This document shows positions 42,389 to 50,594 of a DNA stretch of 64,000 nt, piece by piece. The DNA is taken from positions 165,818 through 229,817 of the forward strand of contig CAJTMG010000001.1 in NCBI GenBank assembly GCA_910577405.1, in the 5' to 3' direction. The translations under genes were made by a program, and so were the position numbers. This DNA comes from an uncultured Oscillibacter sp. (GTDB lineage: Bacteria; Bacillota; Clostridia; Oscillospirales; Oscillospiraceae). The notes under the pieces were generated by a model. It ran no database searches. It was given only the letters and a program-made list of their open reading frames with translations, and was not told the origin of the DNA. Numbering within the stretch: position 1 is the stretch's first letter; each line of letters opens with the position of its first letter.

Positions 42389-42826
42389 ATGACAATCACG
42401 CAGATGGTACAGAACCGGCAGCAGCAGCGGATTGGGGAGCTTTCCCAAAAAAAACAGGGCAAGCCTCATGTCAATCCCTACGGCGTCCCTGGCATGAGTC
42501 TGAACGACGGGGGCGATTACAGGAAAATGGTGCCTGTTGACGAGGGCACGGCGCAGCAGGTCAGACAGATCGCCTTCGCGCACATGAAAAAGGGCTATGG
42601 AGTCAGCGACGGCGAGGATATCAGTCAGGTTATCCGGAATTATACAATGTCCCTGGCCCCGGAACAGCGGCTCAGCGCGTCCTGGACATTGAACGAGATA
42701 TTTCACAGCGAGGCGGTCCGTCTGGGCGAGTTTGTCCATCAGCACGACCCTGATTGGGATTGGGGGAAGCCCTTTGACGTAAGCATTCTGGACGGCTACC
42801 GGCAGGGCGTGGATATCCAGGCATAA
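42389..42826 (+). CDS. 145-residue protein of unknown function
   Basis: A soluble, polar protein; AGGAGGT is 7 nt before the ATG. It opens MTITQMVQNRQQQRIGEL, contains a central segment VDEGTAQQVRQIAFAHMKKGYGVSDGEDISQVIRNY and ends in aromatic, acidic DPDWDWGKPFDVSILDGYRQGV. The mixture suggests a small helical protein; glutamine-rich N-termini like this occur in phage-derived and Oscillospiraceae-specific proteins, but I cannot place it. It is bounded by upp's terminator and a hairpin at 42899, so it is a single-gene unit. Confidence 0.65.
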   Translation: MTITQMVQNRQQQRIGELSQKKQGKPHVNPYGVPGMSLNDGGDYRKMVPVDEGTAQQVRQIAFAHMKKGYGVSDGEDISQVIRNYTMSLAPEQRLSASWTLNEIFHSEAVRLGEFVHQHDPDWDWGKPFDVSILDGYRQGVDIQA

Positions 42827-42898
42827 GCTATATGGGCGGTGCTTTCAGGGCGCCGTCCTTCTTTTTATGAATTCTGGCTTGCGGGATGGGACAGAGTA

Positions 42899-42942
42899 AA
42901 TACAAGCCGTCTGTCATCTTTTTCGGACAGGCGGCCTGTATT
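42899..42942. terminator. Long bidirectional terminator between the 145-residue gene and sbcC
   Basis: AATACAAGCCGTCTGTC (42899-42915) pairs with GACAGGCGGCCTGTATT (42926-42942), about 17 bp with one mismatch, with T-runs on both sides. Confidence 0.85.
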
Positions 42943-42962
42943 TTGATTTGCTCTGTTCCTGA

Positions 42963-45900
42963 TTACACGACAATCTCTACACTGCTGCCGCCGCTGCGGT
43001 TCTTTGTGACCACGATCTGTTTGTCGATTTTCTCCTTCAGCTCGCCCACGTGGGAGATAATGCCCACAAGACGGTTCCCCTCAGTCAGACCGGCAAGGGC
43101 CTGCATCGCCTGCTGGAGGGACTCGCCGTCCAGGGAGCCGAAGCCCTCGTCGACGAACATGGTCTCAAGCCGGATGCCGCTGGCGCTGGACTGAATCTCG
43201 TCGGAAAGCCCCAGAGCCAGAGACAAAGACGCCTTGAAGGATTCGCCTCCGGAGAGCGAGCGCACATTCCGGCGGCTTCCGTTGTAATGGTCAACGACCT
43301 CCAGCTCCAAGCCGGTCTGACTGCTGAGATTTTCCGCCTCCCTCTGACGCCGCAGCTCGTACTGCCCGCCGCTCATGACCATCAGCCGCAGATTCGCCCG
43401 CCGGATGATCCGGTCAAAGAACGCCCCCTGCACGTAGGTCTCCAGTGTAATTTTTTCCCGGCCGTTCAATCTCCCGCAGGCAGTGTCCGCAAGGGTCTTT
43501 TTCCATGTGTATTCCTTATCCAGAGCCGATAATTGCTTCGAACGGGCCTGAATATTCCGCAAGGCGGTTTCATTGGCGGCCAATCTGGAATGAATTTTTT
43601 GCAGCTCCGCCTCAAGCTCCTGCCGCCGCTGGCTCAGACCAGTCTGCCGCAATGTCTCCGCCTCAGCGTCCACCTCTTCCGAAGCCTCCAGCAGCCTGGT
43701 CAGCTCTACGATACTGGCTTCCGTTCCCGCAAGGGCGTTTCGGCACTCGTTCCAATGGTTCCGGGCCGTCTCCAGAGCCTGTTCCAGTCCGGCACGTTCC
43801 TGATTCAGCGCGTTCAGCCTGGCCTCCGCCGCCTGACGGGTCTCGTATGGAAGCGCTTTTCGCAGGTCCGTAAGCTGCCGGGCCTTTTCCTCACGGCTGG
43901 CCTGCAATTTCGCAAGCTCCATTCCAGCCTGTTCCTTCCGGCGGTTCGTCTCCTTCAGCGCCTCTTCCAAAAGGGGAATCTGCTTGTCCAGCTCCTGCCT
44001 CCGATTCTGCCGCAGCTGTGCCCCTTGCCTTGCCTGCTCCAGCTCCGCAAGGGCCGTTTCCGCTGTTTGCAGGGCTTCCGTCAGCTTCTCCGGGGCCTCT
44101 TCCAACGTGCATTGCAGAAGCGCCTGGAGCTGTACGGAAAGTTTCCCCTCCAAAGTCTCCCGGCGGCCTTGGCTTTGGCTGACGCGCTGCCCGGCCTCGT
44201 CAAGCTGCTTCTGCAAACGCTCCCTGCTCTGGGCCAGCTTTTCCTGACGCTCCTCCAGTTCTCCGATCTGCCTGCCCAGTTCTTCCCTCTGACGGATCTG
44301 CCCTTCCAGACGTTCCAGCCTTTCAACACATTCCTTCAGACGGCCTTCCAGAGACTCCCGGCATTCCGCAAGCTGGCCGGCCGCGTTCTCCAGAGAAGGC
44401 TCGTCCACCCATGCCGCCATATCCGCCAATAACAGCCGTCCCTGTTCCTCCGCGCCGGACTTCCTGCTCCCCGCGTGAATGCTGGCCGACTGCGCTTCCC
44501 TGTCCGCGGCATCCGCTTTTGCCTTGAGGGTTTTCAGCTCCGCTTCCGTGGGGGCCTGATGGGAGACCTCCGCCGGGGCCGGATGATGCGCGGAACCGCA
44601 GACAGGACAGGGCTGGCCGTCGACGAGCTTCTGCGCCAGAATCCCCGCCTGTTCGTCCAGAAACGCCTTGTTCCGTACATCGTAGCTCTGCCGGGCCTGC
44701 TCCGCGTTCCGGGAAGCCGTCTCATAGTCCCCACGGGCCTTTTCATAGGACTGGCAGGCGGTCCGGTAGTCCCTCCAACGCTGCTCCAGGGCGGAGAGGG
44801 CGGTTTTGCGGGCTTCCTCTTCCTTCCTGACCGCCCGCAGCTTTTCCCGCTCCGCCTCCAGACCGCCGCCTGTCTCGTAGGCTTCCTTTTTTGTCCGGAT
44901 ATCCTGAGTCAGGTCCTTCAGCCCGGCCTTGGTTCGGAACTCCTCCTGCCGCAGGCCTTCCAACGCCGCCTGTTCCCGTTCCAGGTCCCGCCCGCAGGCC
45001 CGCCAGTCCTTCCAATCGCCCTCCAGCTCCCGGAGACCGGCCTGCCTCTGCTCCGCCGCCGTCCGTTCTCCATCCAGCCGCGCCAGATCTTCCCCGGCTC
45101 CGGATAGGGTCTGGGCTTCCTCACGGCGTTGGGCAAGCTCCGTCTCCTGCTGGCCTTGCTTCCGGGTCAGGCCGCTTTCCTCAACGCCTTTCTGCTGTAT
45201 CTCCCCTTCCAGCGCCGTCACTGCCCGGGCCGCTTCCTCCGCCTTCTGATACTGGGGCAGTTTTTCCTGCAATGCGGCGGCTTCCTGGGTCAGTCCGGCT
45301 GTCCGGGCCTGTCCGCCTTCCGCCTGTTCCAGACGTTCCCGGGCCTCCTGAACCCGTATCTTCTGCTGTGTCAGGGCATTCTGCGCCGCCGTCAGGCTCT
45401 CTTGGGTCTTCCTGCGTTCGGCGGCCTTTCCCAGACGGGCGCTGACGGCCTCCAGCTCCTTATGCAGTTTCTCCAGAGCCTGCCGCTGCGCGTCTCCGGC
45501 GGCCCGGTCCTGCTCCAGAAGGGCTTCCAGCAGCTCCAGGGTGTCTTCAAGGGGCACGGTTCCATTCTGGGCCTCCTGGATTGCGTCCGAAGCCTCTTCC
45601 GTCGGACAGACCACCCCCGCGATATACTGCCGCAGACTGGCCTGATGCTCCTTCCGCCGATTGCTCAGGGCCCGGGCCTCGTCAGAAAGCAGCTCCTGTA
45701 AGCGGACATAGAAGTCCGTCTTAAAAATCCTGCGGAAAATCTCCTGCCGCTCCTTTGCCGCCAGAAGCACTTTCTGAAAATCCCCCTGGGCGATCATGGC
45801 CACCTGAGAGAACTGATTCCGGTCCAGGCCCACAATCTCCTGAATGGCGCTGTCAACCTCCTTGGGGCGCGTCAGGACCCGTCCGTCGGGAAGACGCAGC

Positions 45901-46247
45901 TCCGCGCCGGGGGCCTGGGAGGTGACGCCGTCACCGTTCTTTTTGCTCCGTTCGTAGCGGGGATTCCGGCGGACGGTGTAGATTTTGCCGTTATAGGAAA
46001 ATTTCAGGGCAACCTCGGTAGGCGTGTCGCCAGCAGCATACTTGGAGCGGAACATGGAAGGCTCCCGGGTGTCGCCGCTGGGCTTGCCGTAAAGGGCGTA
46101 TGTAATGGCGTCGAAAATGGTCGTCTTCCCCGCGCCCGTATCGCCGGTAATCAGATACAGCCCCTGCGTGCCCAGCTTCTCCAGGTCTATTTCCACCTCT
46201 CCGGCGTAGGGGCCAAAGGCGGATATCGTTAATTTCAATGGTCTCAT
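42963..46247 (-). CDS. sbcC: Nuclease SbcCD subunit C (Rad50-like SMC ATPase)
   Basis: A 1094-residue ATPase with the standard Rad50/SbcC layout: N-terminal Walker A TGDTGAGKTTIFDAI near 38, a Q-loop region ending NQFSQVAMIAQGDFQKVL near 150, two long coiled coils either side of the CPVCGSAHHP zinc hook near residue 547, and a C-terminal half with the SLSGGESFKASLSLALGLSD signature near 995 and Walker B MFVDEGFGSLD near 1032. The SbcCD complex cuts DNA hairpins and protein-blocked ends. Its ATG overlaps the sbcD stop (ATGA), so the two are translationally coupled. Confidence 0.96.
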   Translation of the reverse strand: MRPLKLTISAFGPYAGEVEIDLEKLGTQGLYLITGDTGAGKTTIFDAITYALYGKPSGDTREPSMFRSKYAAGDTPTEVALKFSYNGKIYTVRRNPRYERSKKNGDGVTSQAPGAELRLPDGRVLTRPKEVDSAIQEIVGLDRNQFSQVAMIAQGDFQKVLLAAKERQEIFRRIFKTDFYVRLQELLSDEARALSNRRKEHQASLRQYIAGVVCPTEEASDAIQEAQNGTVPLEDTLELLEALLEQDRAAGDAQRQALEKLHKELEAVSARLGKAAERRKTQESLTAAQNALTQQKIRVQEARERLEQAEGGQARTAGLTQEAAALQEKLPQYQKAEEAARAVTALEGEIQQKGVEESGLTRKQGQQETELAQRREEAQTLSGAGEDLARLDGERTAAEQRQAGLRELEGDWKDWRACGRDLEREQAALEGLRQEEFRTKAGLKDLTQDIRTKKEAYETGGGLEAEREKLRAVRKEEEARKTALSALEQRWRDYRTACQSYEKARGDYETASRNAEQARQSYDVRNKAFLDEQAGILAQKLVDGQPCPVCGSAHHPAPAEVSHQAPTEAELKTLKAKADAADREAQSASIHAGSRKSGAEEQGRLLLADMAAWVDEPSLENAAGQLAECRESLEGRLKECVERLERLEGQIRQREELGRQIGELEERQEKLAQSRERLQKQLDEAGQRVSQSQGRRETLEGKLSVQLQALLQCTLEEAPEKLTEALQTAETALAELEQARQGAQLRQNRRQELDKQIPLLEEALKETNRRKEQAGMELAKLQASREEKARQLTDLRKALPYETRQAAEARLNALNQERAGLEQALETARNHWNECRNALAGTEASIVELTRLLEASEEVDAEAETLRQTGLSQRRQELEAELQKIHSRLAANETALRNIQARSKQLSALDKEYTWKKTLADTACGRLNGREKITLETYVQGAFFDRIIRRANLRLMVMSGGQYELRRQREAENLSSQTGLELEVVDHYNGSRRNVRSLSGGESFKASLSLALGLSDEIQSSASGIRLETMFVDEGFGSLDGESLQQAMQALAGLTEGNRLVGIISHVGELKEKIDKQIVVTKNRSGGSSVEIVV

Positions 46248-47380
46248 TGCAATTCCTCCCTGACGCGTTCCATCAGCTCTTTTATATACGCCCGCTGCTC
46301 ATCGCTCATAGGCTGGCCGTTCTGCTGTTCGTAGAAATCCGACAGCAGGTCCATGGGGTCGGTTCTCTCCGGCGTATCCGGCGCGTCCAGAACAAGGGCG
46401 TTCCGGGTGCGCTGATTGTCGTAATCCAGCTTCATCAAGCCGTGATAGATCGTGCGCAGTTTGGCGGCGGCGTCGGGAATATCGTTCTCGTCGGTGAGAA
46501 TGATATGAACATAGTCCTCCTGCCAATGGGTGCCCATGTAAAACGCCCGGCTGGACACCTCCTCATAGGTCCCCCGAAGCTCCACCAGGTCCCGGAGAGG
46601 CTTGAGGGGAAGTTCCCGAATCACAACGGACCCCTTTTCGGCCAGCTCCAGCACGGTGACGGACTTCTTCTGACGGACCTCGGAGAAGGAGTATTTCAGC
46701 GGCGTGCCGCAGTAGCGTATGGTGGGCCTTGTAACCGATTGAGGGCCGTGGAGATGCCCCAGCGCCACATAATCGAAGGGCTGGAAGACCTCCGCGCTGA
46801 CGTTGTCCGCCCCGCCGACGGAAAGTTCCTCGGACTCGCAGCGTTCCGCGCCGGTGACAAACTGATGGGTGACGAGAACATTCCGGCAGGCGGGGTCTAT
46901 GTCCATGGCTCCGATGGCGGCGGAAAGGGCGTCGGTGTAGGATTCGATTCCAGTCTCTGGGAAGAACCGGCGTACGCTGGCAGGCTTCAGGAAGGGCAGG
47001 AGATAGATCCGCACTTCCCCGTACTGGTCCCGCAAGGTAAGGGGCGCGGTGGTTCCGTCGTAGACCGGGGAGACATAAACGCCGCTTTGGGACATCAGCC
47101 GGCTTCCGAAGGACAGACGTTCAGCGGAGTCGTGGTTCCCGCTGATCAGAAAGACCGGCGAGAGCGCGGCCAGGTCTACCAGAAAGGCGTCCAGAAGAGA
47201 GACGGCGTCCGCGGACGGAATGGATTTATCGTACACGTCCCCCGCGATCAGCACGCCGTCGGGCCGCTCGTTCCGCACGTGCTCCAGTATCTGCTCCAGA
47301 ATGTGCTGTTGGTCTTCCAGCATGGAAAATTCGTTGACCCGCTTGCCTAAATGCAGATCAGACAGATGTATAAGTTTCAT
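46244..47380 (-). CDS. sbcD: Nuclease SbcCD subunit D (Mre11-like)
   Basis: A 378-residue metallophosphoesterase nuclease. ATG at 47380 with AAAGGGGA upstream; earlier in-frame codons lack an RBS. The phosphoesterase motifs are in order: HLSDLHLGKR near residue 6, LIAGDVYDKS near 45, ISGNHDSAERL near 78, LVTHQFVTG near 170 and ALGHLHGPQ near 205. The C-terminal part contacts SbcC. It leads the sbcDC operon. A 435-bp gap with no gene separates it from the divergent sigma-factor gene. Confidence 0.96.
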   Translation of the reverse strand: MKLIHLSDLHLGKRVNEFSMLEDQQHILEQILEHVRNERPDGVLIAGDVYDKSIPSADAVSLLDAFLVDLAALSPVFLISGNHDSAERLSFGSRLMSQSGVYVSPVYDGTTAPLTLRDQYGEVRIYLLPFLKPASVRRFFPETGIESYTDALSAAIGAMDIDPACRNVLVTHQFVTGAERCESEELSVGGADNVSAEVFQPFDYVALGHLHGPQSVTRPTIRYCGTPLKYSFSEVRQKKSVTVLELAEKGSVVIRELPLKPLRDLVELRGTYEEVSSRAFYMGTHWQEDYVHIILTDENDIPDAAAKLRTIYHGLMKLDYDNQRTRNALVLDAPDTPERTDPMDLLSDFYEQQNGQPMSDEQRAYIKELMERVREELQ

Positions 47381-47815
47381 AACAGTTCCCCTTTGAAATG
47401 AACATATTGATATTGCCGCCACAGGCTGTCAGAAGGAAAAGCATCGGTCTTTTTATGTCCCTTCCTTCTGGAATCCTCAACGGCGGCTCCGCCTGAATAT
47501 GCTGAGAGAAGACGTGCCGTTTTGAAAAGAATAAGACGCATTTGCCTGGAAAGATGAAAATCACGTGATATTTGCCTTTGACCCGCAATATATGGACGAT
47601 ATCAGAATACCACAAACTCCCACGGAGCGCAACGCCTGTTTTTATTCTGGTCCCTCCGAAAAAAATTCTCCCGTACTGCCAGAACCGCCGGGGCTGAATC
47701 GTTTTGTTTATGAACGGCAGTCAAACGGAGCGCGCGCCGGGAACACGCCGTTTTGGAAAGGAGATGAAGCGCTACGGACCGGATTGCTTTTACAAAAAAG
47801 GAAGCTGAGGACCTG
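47381..47815. other. 435-bp divergent intergenic region upstream of sbcD and the sigma-factor gene
   Basis: I see no convincing protein gene. A strong AAAGGAG at 47757-47763 abuts an ATG whose frame ends after 14 codons at 47808, overlapping the region used by the sigma factor. A small GGCGG/CCGCC dyad lies near 47483-47494. No near-consensus promoter was found for either direction. Confidence 0.55.
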
Positions 47816-48280
47816 GTGGCACGCTGGTCGGACACGGTGCTGCGGACGGCCTACACATGGACGGGCAGCACGGAGGACGCTCAGGATATCTGTCAGACGG
47901 TACTGCTGAAACGCCTGACTTACCCGGAGAGCTTCCAGGAGGAACGGCTGGAACGGGCCTGGCTTCTGCGGGTAACCATCAACTGCTGCAAGGACCTGAA
48001 GAAATCCGCCTGGAGACGCCGCCGGGCACCGTTGGAGGCGGCCGGAGAGCAGGCGGTGCATCTGCCGGAGCCGGAGGACAGTCCGGTGCTGGCGGCGGTG
48101 CAGGCCCTTCCGGAGAATTACCGGCAGGCTGTCTATCTGCGTTACTATGAGGAATACGAGCTGGAGGAAATCGCCGCCCTGATGGGATGCCGTACCACCC
48201 AGGTCAGCACCTATCTTTACCGCGGCAAAGCCAAACTGCGGACCATGTTAGGAGGCACATATGGAACAGAATGCGTATAA
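47816..48280 (+). CDS. ECF-type RNA polymerase sigma factor (start uncertain)
   Basis: The coding frame gives at least 154 residues from GTG at 47816. Region 2 is RWSDTVLRTAYTWTGSTEDAQDICQTVLLKRL with the core-binding acidic EDAQD, and region 4 is LPENYRQAVYLRYYEEYELEEIAALMGCRTTQVSTYLYRGKAKLR with the helix-turn-helix. The same frame upstream (about 15 codons to a TGA at 47765) reads like natural sigma-factor sequence but contains no ATG, GTG or TTG; only an ATT at 47783. The GTG has a TGAGG 5 nt upstream. The stop codon lies 20 nt inside the next gene, an anti-sigma-like protein. Confidence 0.85.
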   Translation: MARWSDTVLRTAYTWTGSTEDAQDICQTVLLKRLTYPESFQEERLERAWLLRVTINCCKDLKKSAWRRRRAPLEAAGEQAVHLPEPEDSPVLAAVQALPENYRQAVYLRYYEEYELEEIAALMGCRTTQVSTYLYRGKAKLRTMLGGTYGTECV

Positions 48281-49253
48281 AAACGAGCTGAATCAGGTGG
48301 TGTACACGGAGGCAGGCCGGGCCGCGCTGACGGAGGCGCTTCTGGAAGCCCGTCCCGTCCCCCGCCGCAGGAGCTGGACCCGGAAGGGCTTCGCGGCACT
48401 GCTGGCGGCGGTCCTGCTGGTGGGCAGCGTGGGGGCAGCCGCCGGGCCTGTCTGGAACCATTTCTTTGGCGCTCTGGACGAGGATCAGCAGGCGGTCATT
48501 GAGACCCTCAGCCAGGACCTTCCCGCCGCAGAGTCCAATGGCACCACAATGACCCCTCTCGCGGCGTTCGGGGACCAGGATTTTTATTATCTGATGTTGG
48601 AAATCCGCGCCCCGGAAGGGACCGTTCTGCCGGATTACAGCGAGGATGAGGGCTTTTATCAGCTCTTCGGGGATACCGTGGAAGAGGATGTGACCCTGAC
48701 GGACTCCAGCGGGCTGGATCTTCTTTGCACCCTGGATTACGAATGGCTCAACGAAAACCCCGAGGACAATGTGCTCACCGCTGTTATCCGTCTCTGGGCC
48801 ATGGAAGACACCGACCTCTGTGACGGAACCGACAAAATCCTTCACATCCCCGGTCTTTGGGTCCAGAGCCCGGATAAGATTTATACTCCTGTTCTCTCCG
48901 GAAGCTGGGATTTCAACATTGGAACCCATTCCGGCGGCATCCAAAGCCTGACCCCGAATATTTCCGGCGTGACCATCGAACACGAGGACTGTGGGACTAT
49001 GACCATGGAATACCTGCGGCTGTCCCCTCTGGGTATGCGTATCCGACACAGCTGGTCCGAGCTGAAGGAGGGCATTTATCCCAGCGCTTCCCTTTCCGTG
49101 GTGATGGAAGACGGAAGCGAGGTCGCCCTGGTCAATACCGTTGGAAGCAGCGGCGAGAACTGGAACGAGGAGTACGGACCCTTCGAGACACCCATTGACC
49201 TGAGCAAAGCCGTGGCCGTCCGCTGGGGAGACGCCGAAATCCCTGTCAGGTAA
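48261..49253 (+). CDS. DUF4179-like membrane protein, probable anti-sigma factor
   Basis: A 330-residue protein, single-pass: residues 1-40 cytoplasmic, a hydrophobic helix about 43-62 (FAALLAAVLLVGSVGAAAG), then about 265 residues outside. The N-terminal part with the basic RPVPRRRSWTRKG stretch next to the helix and a short VWNHFFGALDEDQQAVIETL segment after it is the pattern of DUF4179 proteins, commonly paired with sigma factors. It overlaps the sigma gene by 20 nt with AGGAGG inside it, indicating coupled translation. The anti-sigma role is inferred from position and family; the signal is unknown. Confidence 0.75.
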   Translation: MEQNAYKNELNQVVYTEAGRAALTEALLEARPVPRRRSWTRKGFAALLAAVLLVGSVGAAAGPVWNHFFGALDEDQQAVIETLSQDLPAAESNGTTMTPLAAFGDQDFYYLMLEIRAPEGTVLPDYSEDEGFYQLFGDTVEEDVTLTDSSGLDLLCTLDYEWLNENPEDNVLTAVIRLWAMEDTDLCDGTDKILHIPGLWVQSPDKIYTPVLSGSWDFNIGTHSGGIQSLTPNISGVTIEHEDCGTMTMEYLRLSPLGMRIRHSWSELKEGIYPSASLSVVMEDGSEVALVNTVGSSGENWNEEYGPFETPIDLSKAVAVRWGDAEIPVR

Positions 49254-49300
49254 AAAAGCCTCCGATTTTCCCTTTTCCTGGCGCAATACAGACCAAAAAA

Positions 49301-49334
49301 GACCGGTGCGCACAAAAAACGTACCGGTCCTTTT
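49301..49334 (+). terminator. Terminator of the sigma/anti-sigma operon
   Basis: GACCGGTGCG (49301-49310) pairs with CGTACCGGTC (49320-49329) over ten positions (one G-T), followed by CTTTT. Confidence 0.85.
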
Positions 49335-49347
49335 CCTGCCTCCATGC

Positions 49348-49380
49348 AAAAAACAGAGACGGCCTTTATAACCGCCTCTG
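49348..49380 (-). terminator. Terminator of the DUF4397 gene
   Basis: Minus strand CAGAGGCGG (49380-49372) pairs with CCGTCTCTG (49362-49354), followed by TTTTTT. Confidence 0.88.
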
Positions 49381-49395
49381 CTTTCTGTTCTCCCT

Positions 49396-50406
49396 TTACC
49401 GGTCCATCAGGATCAGGTTCTGGATATTGTTCCTGCCGCTGCCGCTCTGGAGCAGGTAGATGCTGTACACGGCGTTGCTGGCAATGTTGATATACAGAGA
49501 GCCGAAGGTCTCGTGAGGCGGATAGACTCCCAGCCAGGCGGAATCCAGGGTCTCGATATCCATGGACGCCGGCATGGGCATCAGGTTGGTATCCGCGTAG
49601 AAGAACTGATACACCCCGGGCACAATCCGCTTGAAGGCCCCGATTTCTTTATAGCGCAAGTCACTGTATACCACGCGTCCATCACTCATAAGAACGTCCA
49701 GGGGACCGCTGTTATAGGCCAGATTGCCGATGCGGAAGTTGGAGAAACCGTTGGTGGGCAGGCTGGTGCTGTCGGTGATCTGAAGCAAATCCATTCCGCC
49801 GGCGGTATTGATGATGGCGATGGTAGAGGCGGAATTGGCCTGGAAAAGCATGGTCTTCTGAATGTAAATATAGCCGTCGGCGCCGGTAACGGTGACAGTC
49901 TGATATCCCGTGGCGACCCGTCCATAGGTAGAGGCGGACGCGTAATTCAGCAGATTCACAAAACGGGTATTGCCCACGAAAATCCGGAAGGCGGGATAAT
50001 TATAGGCGGCGTTCAGGAACCGCACCTTGGCCGCGCTGGGCCAGACCACGCCGATCACGCCGGGCAGAATGGTCCCGCAGACGCCGCCGCAGCCCCAGTG
50101 CTGGTGACCCGGATACATATTGCCTGTGTTATTGCCGGGATAAACAGGGCCGCCCTCGCCGGGATTGGGCAGGGGAATCACAGGCTCCGCAGGCGTGTCG
50201 GTACCCATATCGCCAGGATAGACCGGGCCGCCCTCGCCGGGATTGGGCAGGGGGATCACAGGCTCCGCAGGCGTGCTGGTGCCCATATCGCCAGGATAGA
50301 CCGGGCCGCCTTCGCCGGGATTGGGCAGGGGAATCACAGGCTCCGCGCCAATACTGCGGGCAGACTGGGCAGGATGGGCACAGCGGCTGAAATTGTTCTG
50401 TTCCAT
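49396..50406 (-). CDS. DUF4397 protein with N-terminal proline-rich repeats
   Basis: A 336-residue protein. Residues 21-98 are three 26-residue repeats beginning AEPVIPLPNPGEGGPVYPGD; the third is changed at its end. A cysteine-glycine patch follows (HWGCGGVCGTILPG). The C-terminal two-thirds is a DUF4397-type domain: AKVRFLNAAYNYPAFRIFVGN, VATGYQTVTVTGADG, STIAIINTAGG, and VPGVYQFFYADTNLM. DUF4397 proteins are beta-sandwich, usually extracytoplasmic, but no signal peptide is evident here. The ATG at 50406 has no good RBS; a perfect one 30 nt upstream leads to an ATG-TAA. Function unknown; surface or spore-coat-like roles are possible. Confidence 0.75.
   Translation of the reverse strand: MEQNNFSRCAHPAQSARSIGAEPVIPLPNPGEGGPVYPGDMGTSTPAEPVIPLPNPGEGGPVYPGDMGTDTPAEPVIPLPNPGEGGPVYPGNNTGNMYPGHQHWGCGGVCGTILPGVIGVVWPSAAKVRFLNAAYNYPAFRIFVGNTRFVNLLNYASASTYGRVATGYQTVTVTGADGYIYIQKTMLFQANSASTIAIINTAGGMDLLQITDSTSLPTNGFSNFRIGNLAYNSGPLDVLMSDGRVVYSDLRYKEIGAFKRIVPGVYQFFYADTNLMPMPASMDIETLDSAWLGVYPPHETFGSLYINIASNAVYSIYLLQSGSGRNNIQNLILMDR
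50134..50346 (-). repeat. 78-bp tandem repeats in the DUF4397 gene
   Basis: Almost three in-frame copies of a 78-bp unit code for the proline-rich 26-residue repeats. The first two are nearly identical at the nucleotide level; the third is changed in its last 15-20 bp. Recent tandem duplication is likely. Confidence 0.85.
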
Positions 50407-50547
50407 ATGTTGTCAGCCGGAACTTCTTACATTCCGGCATCCTCCTTTCAAAAGCTGCTGTGATATCTTATGCCGCCCCGCTTCCGGAGGATACAGCAAC
50501 TGGAACTGTGCCAGCCCGCCTTAACACAGTCCCTGACGGCTCCATCC

Positions 50548-50582
50548 AAAAAAAAGCCCCCCTTCGTCCGAAAACGGAGGGG
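50548..50582 (-). terminator. Terminator of the CobW-like pair
   Basis: Minus strand CCCCTCCG (50582-50575) pairs with CGAAGGGG (50566-50559), followed by GGCTTTTTTTT. Confidence 0.8.
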
Positions 50583-50594
50583 TACTTTTTGTCT

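Noticed and set aside
50129..50440. 103-codon minus-strand ORF starting immediately after AAAGGAGG
   Set aside because: ATG is zero nt from the RBS and its frame is a +1 shadow of the proline-rich repeats; the DUF4397 frame is the better reading.
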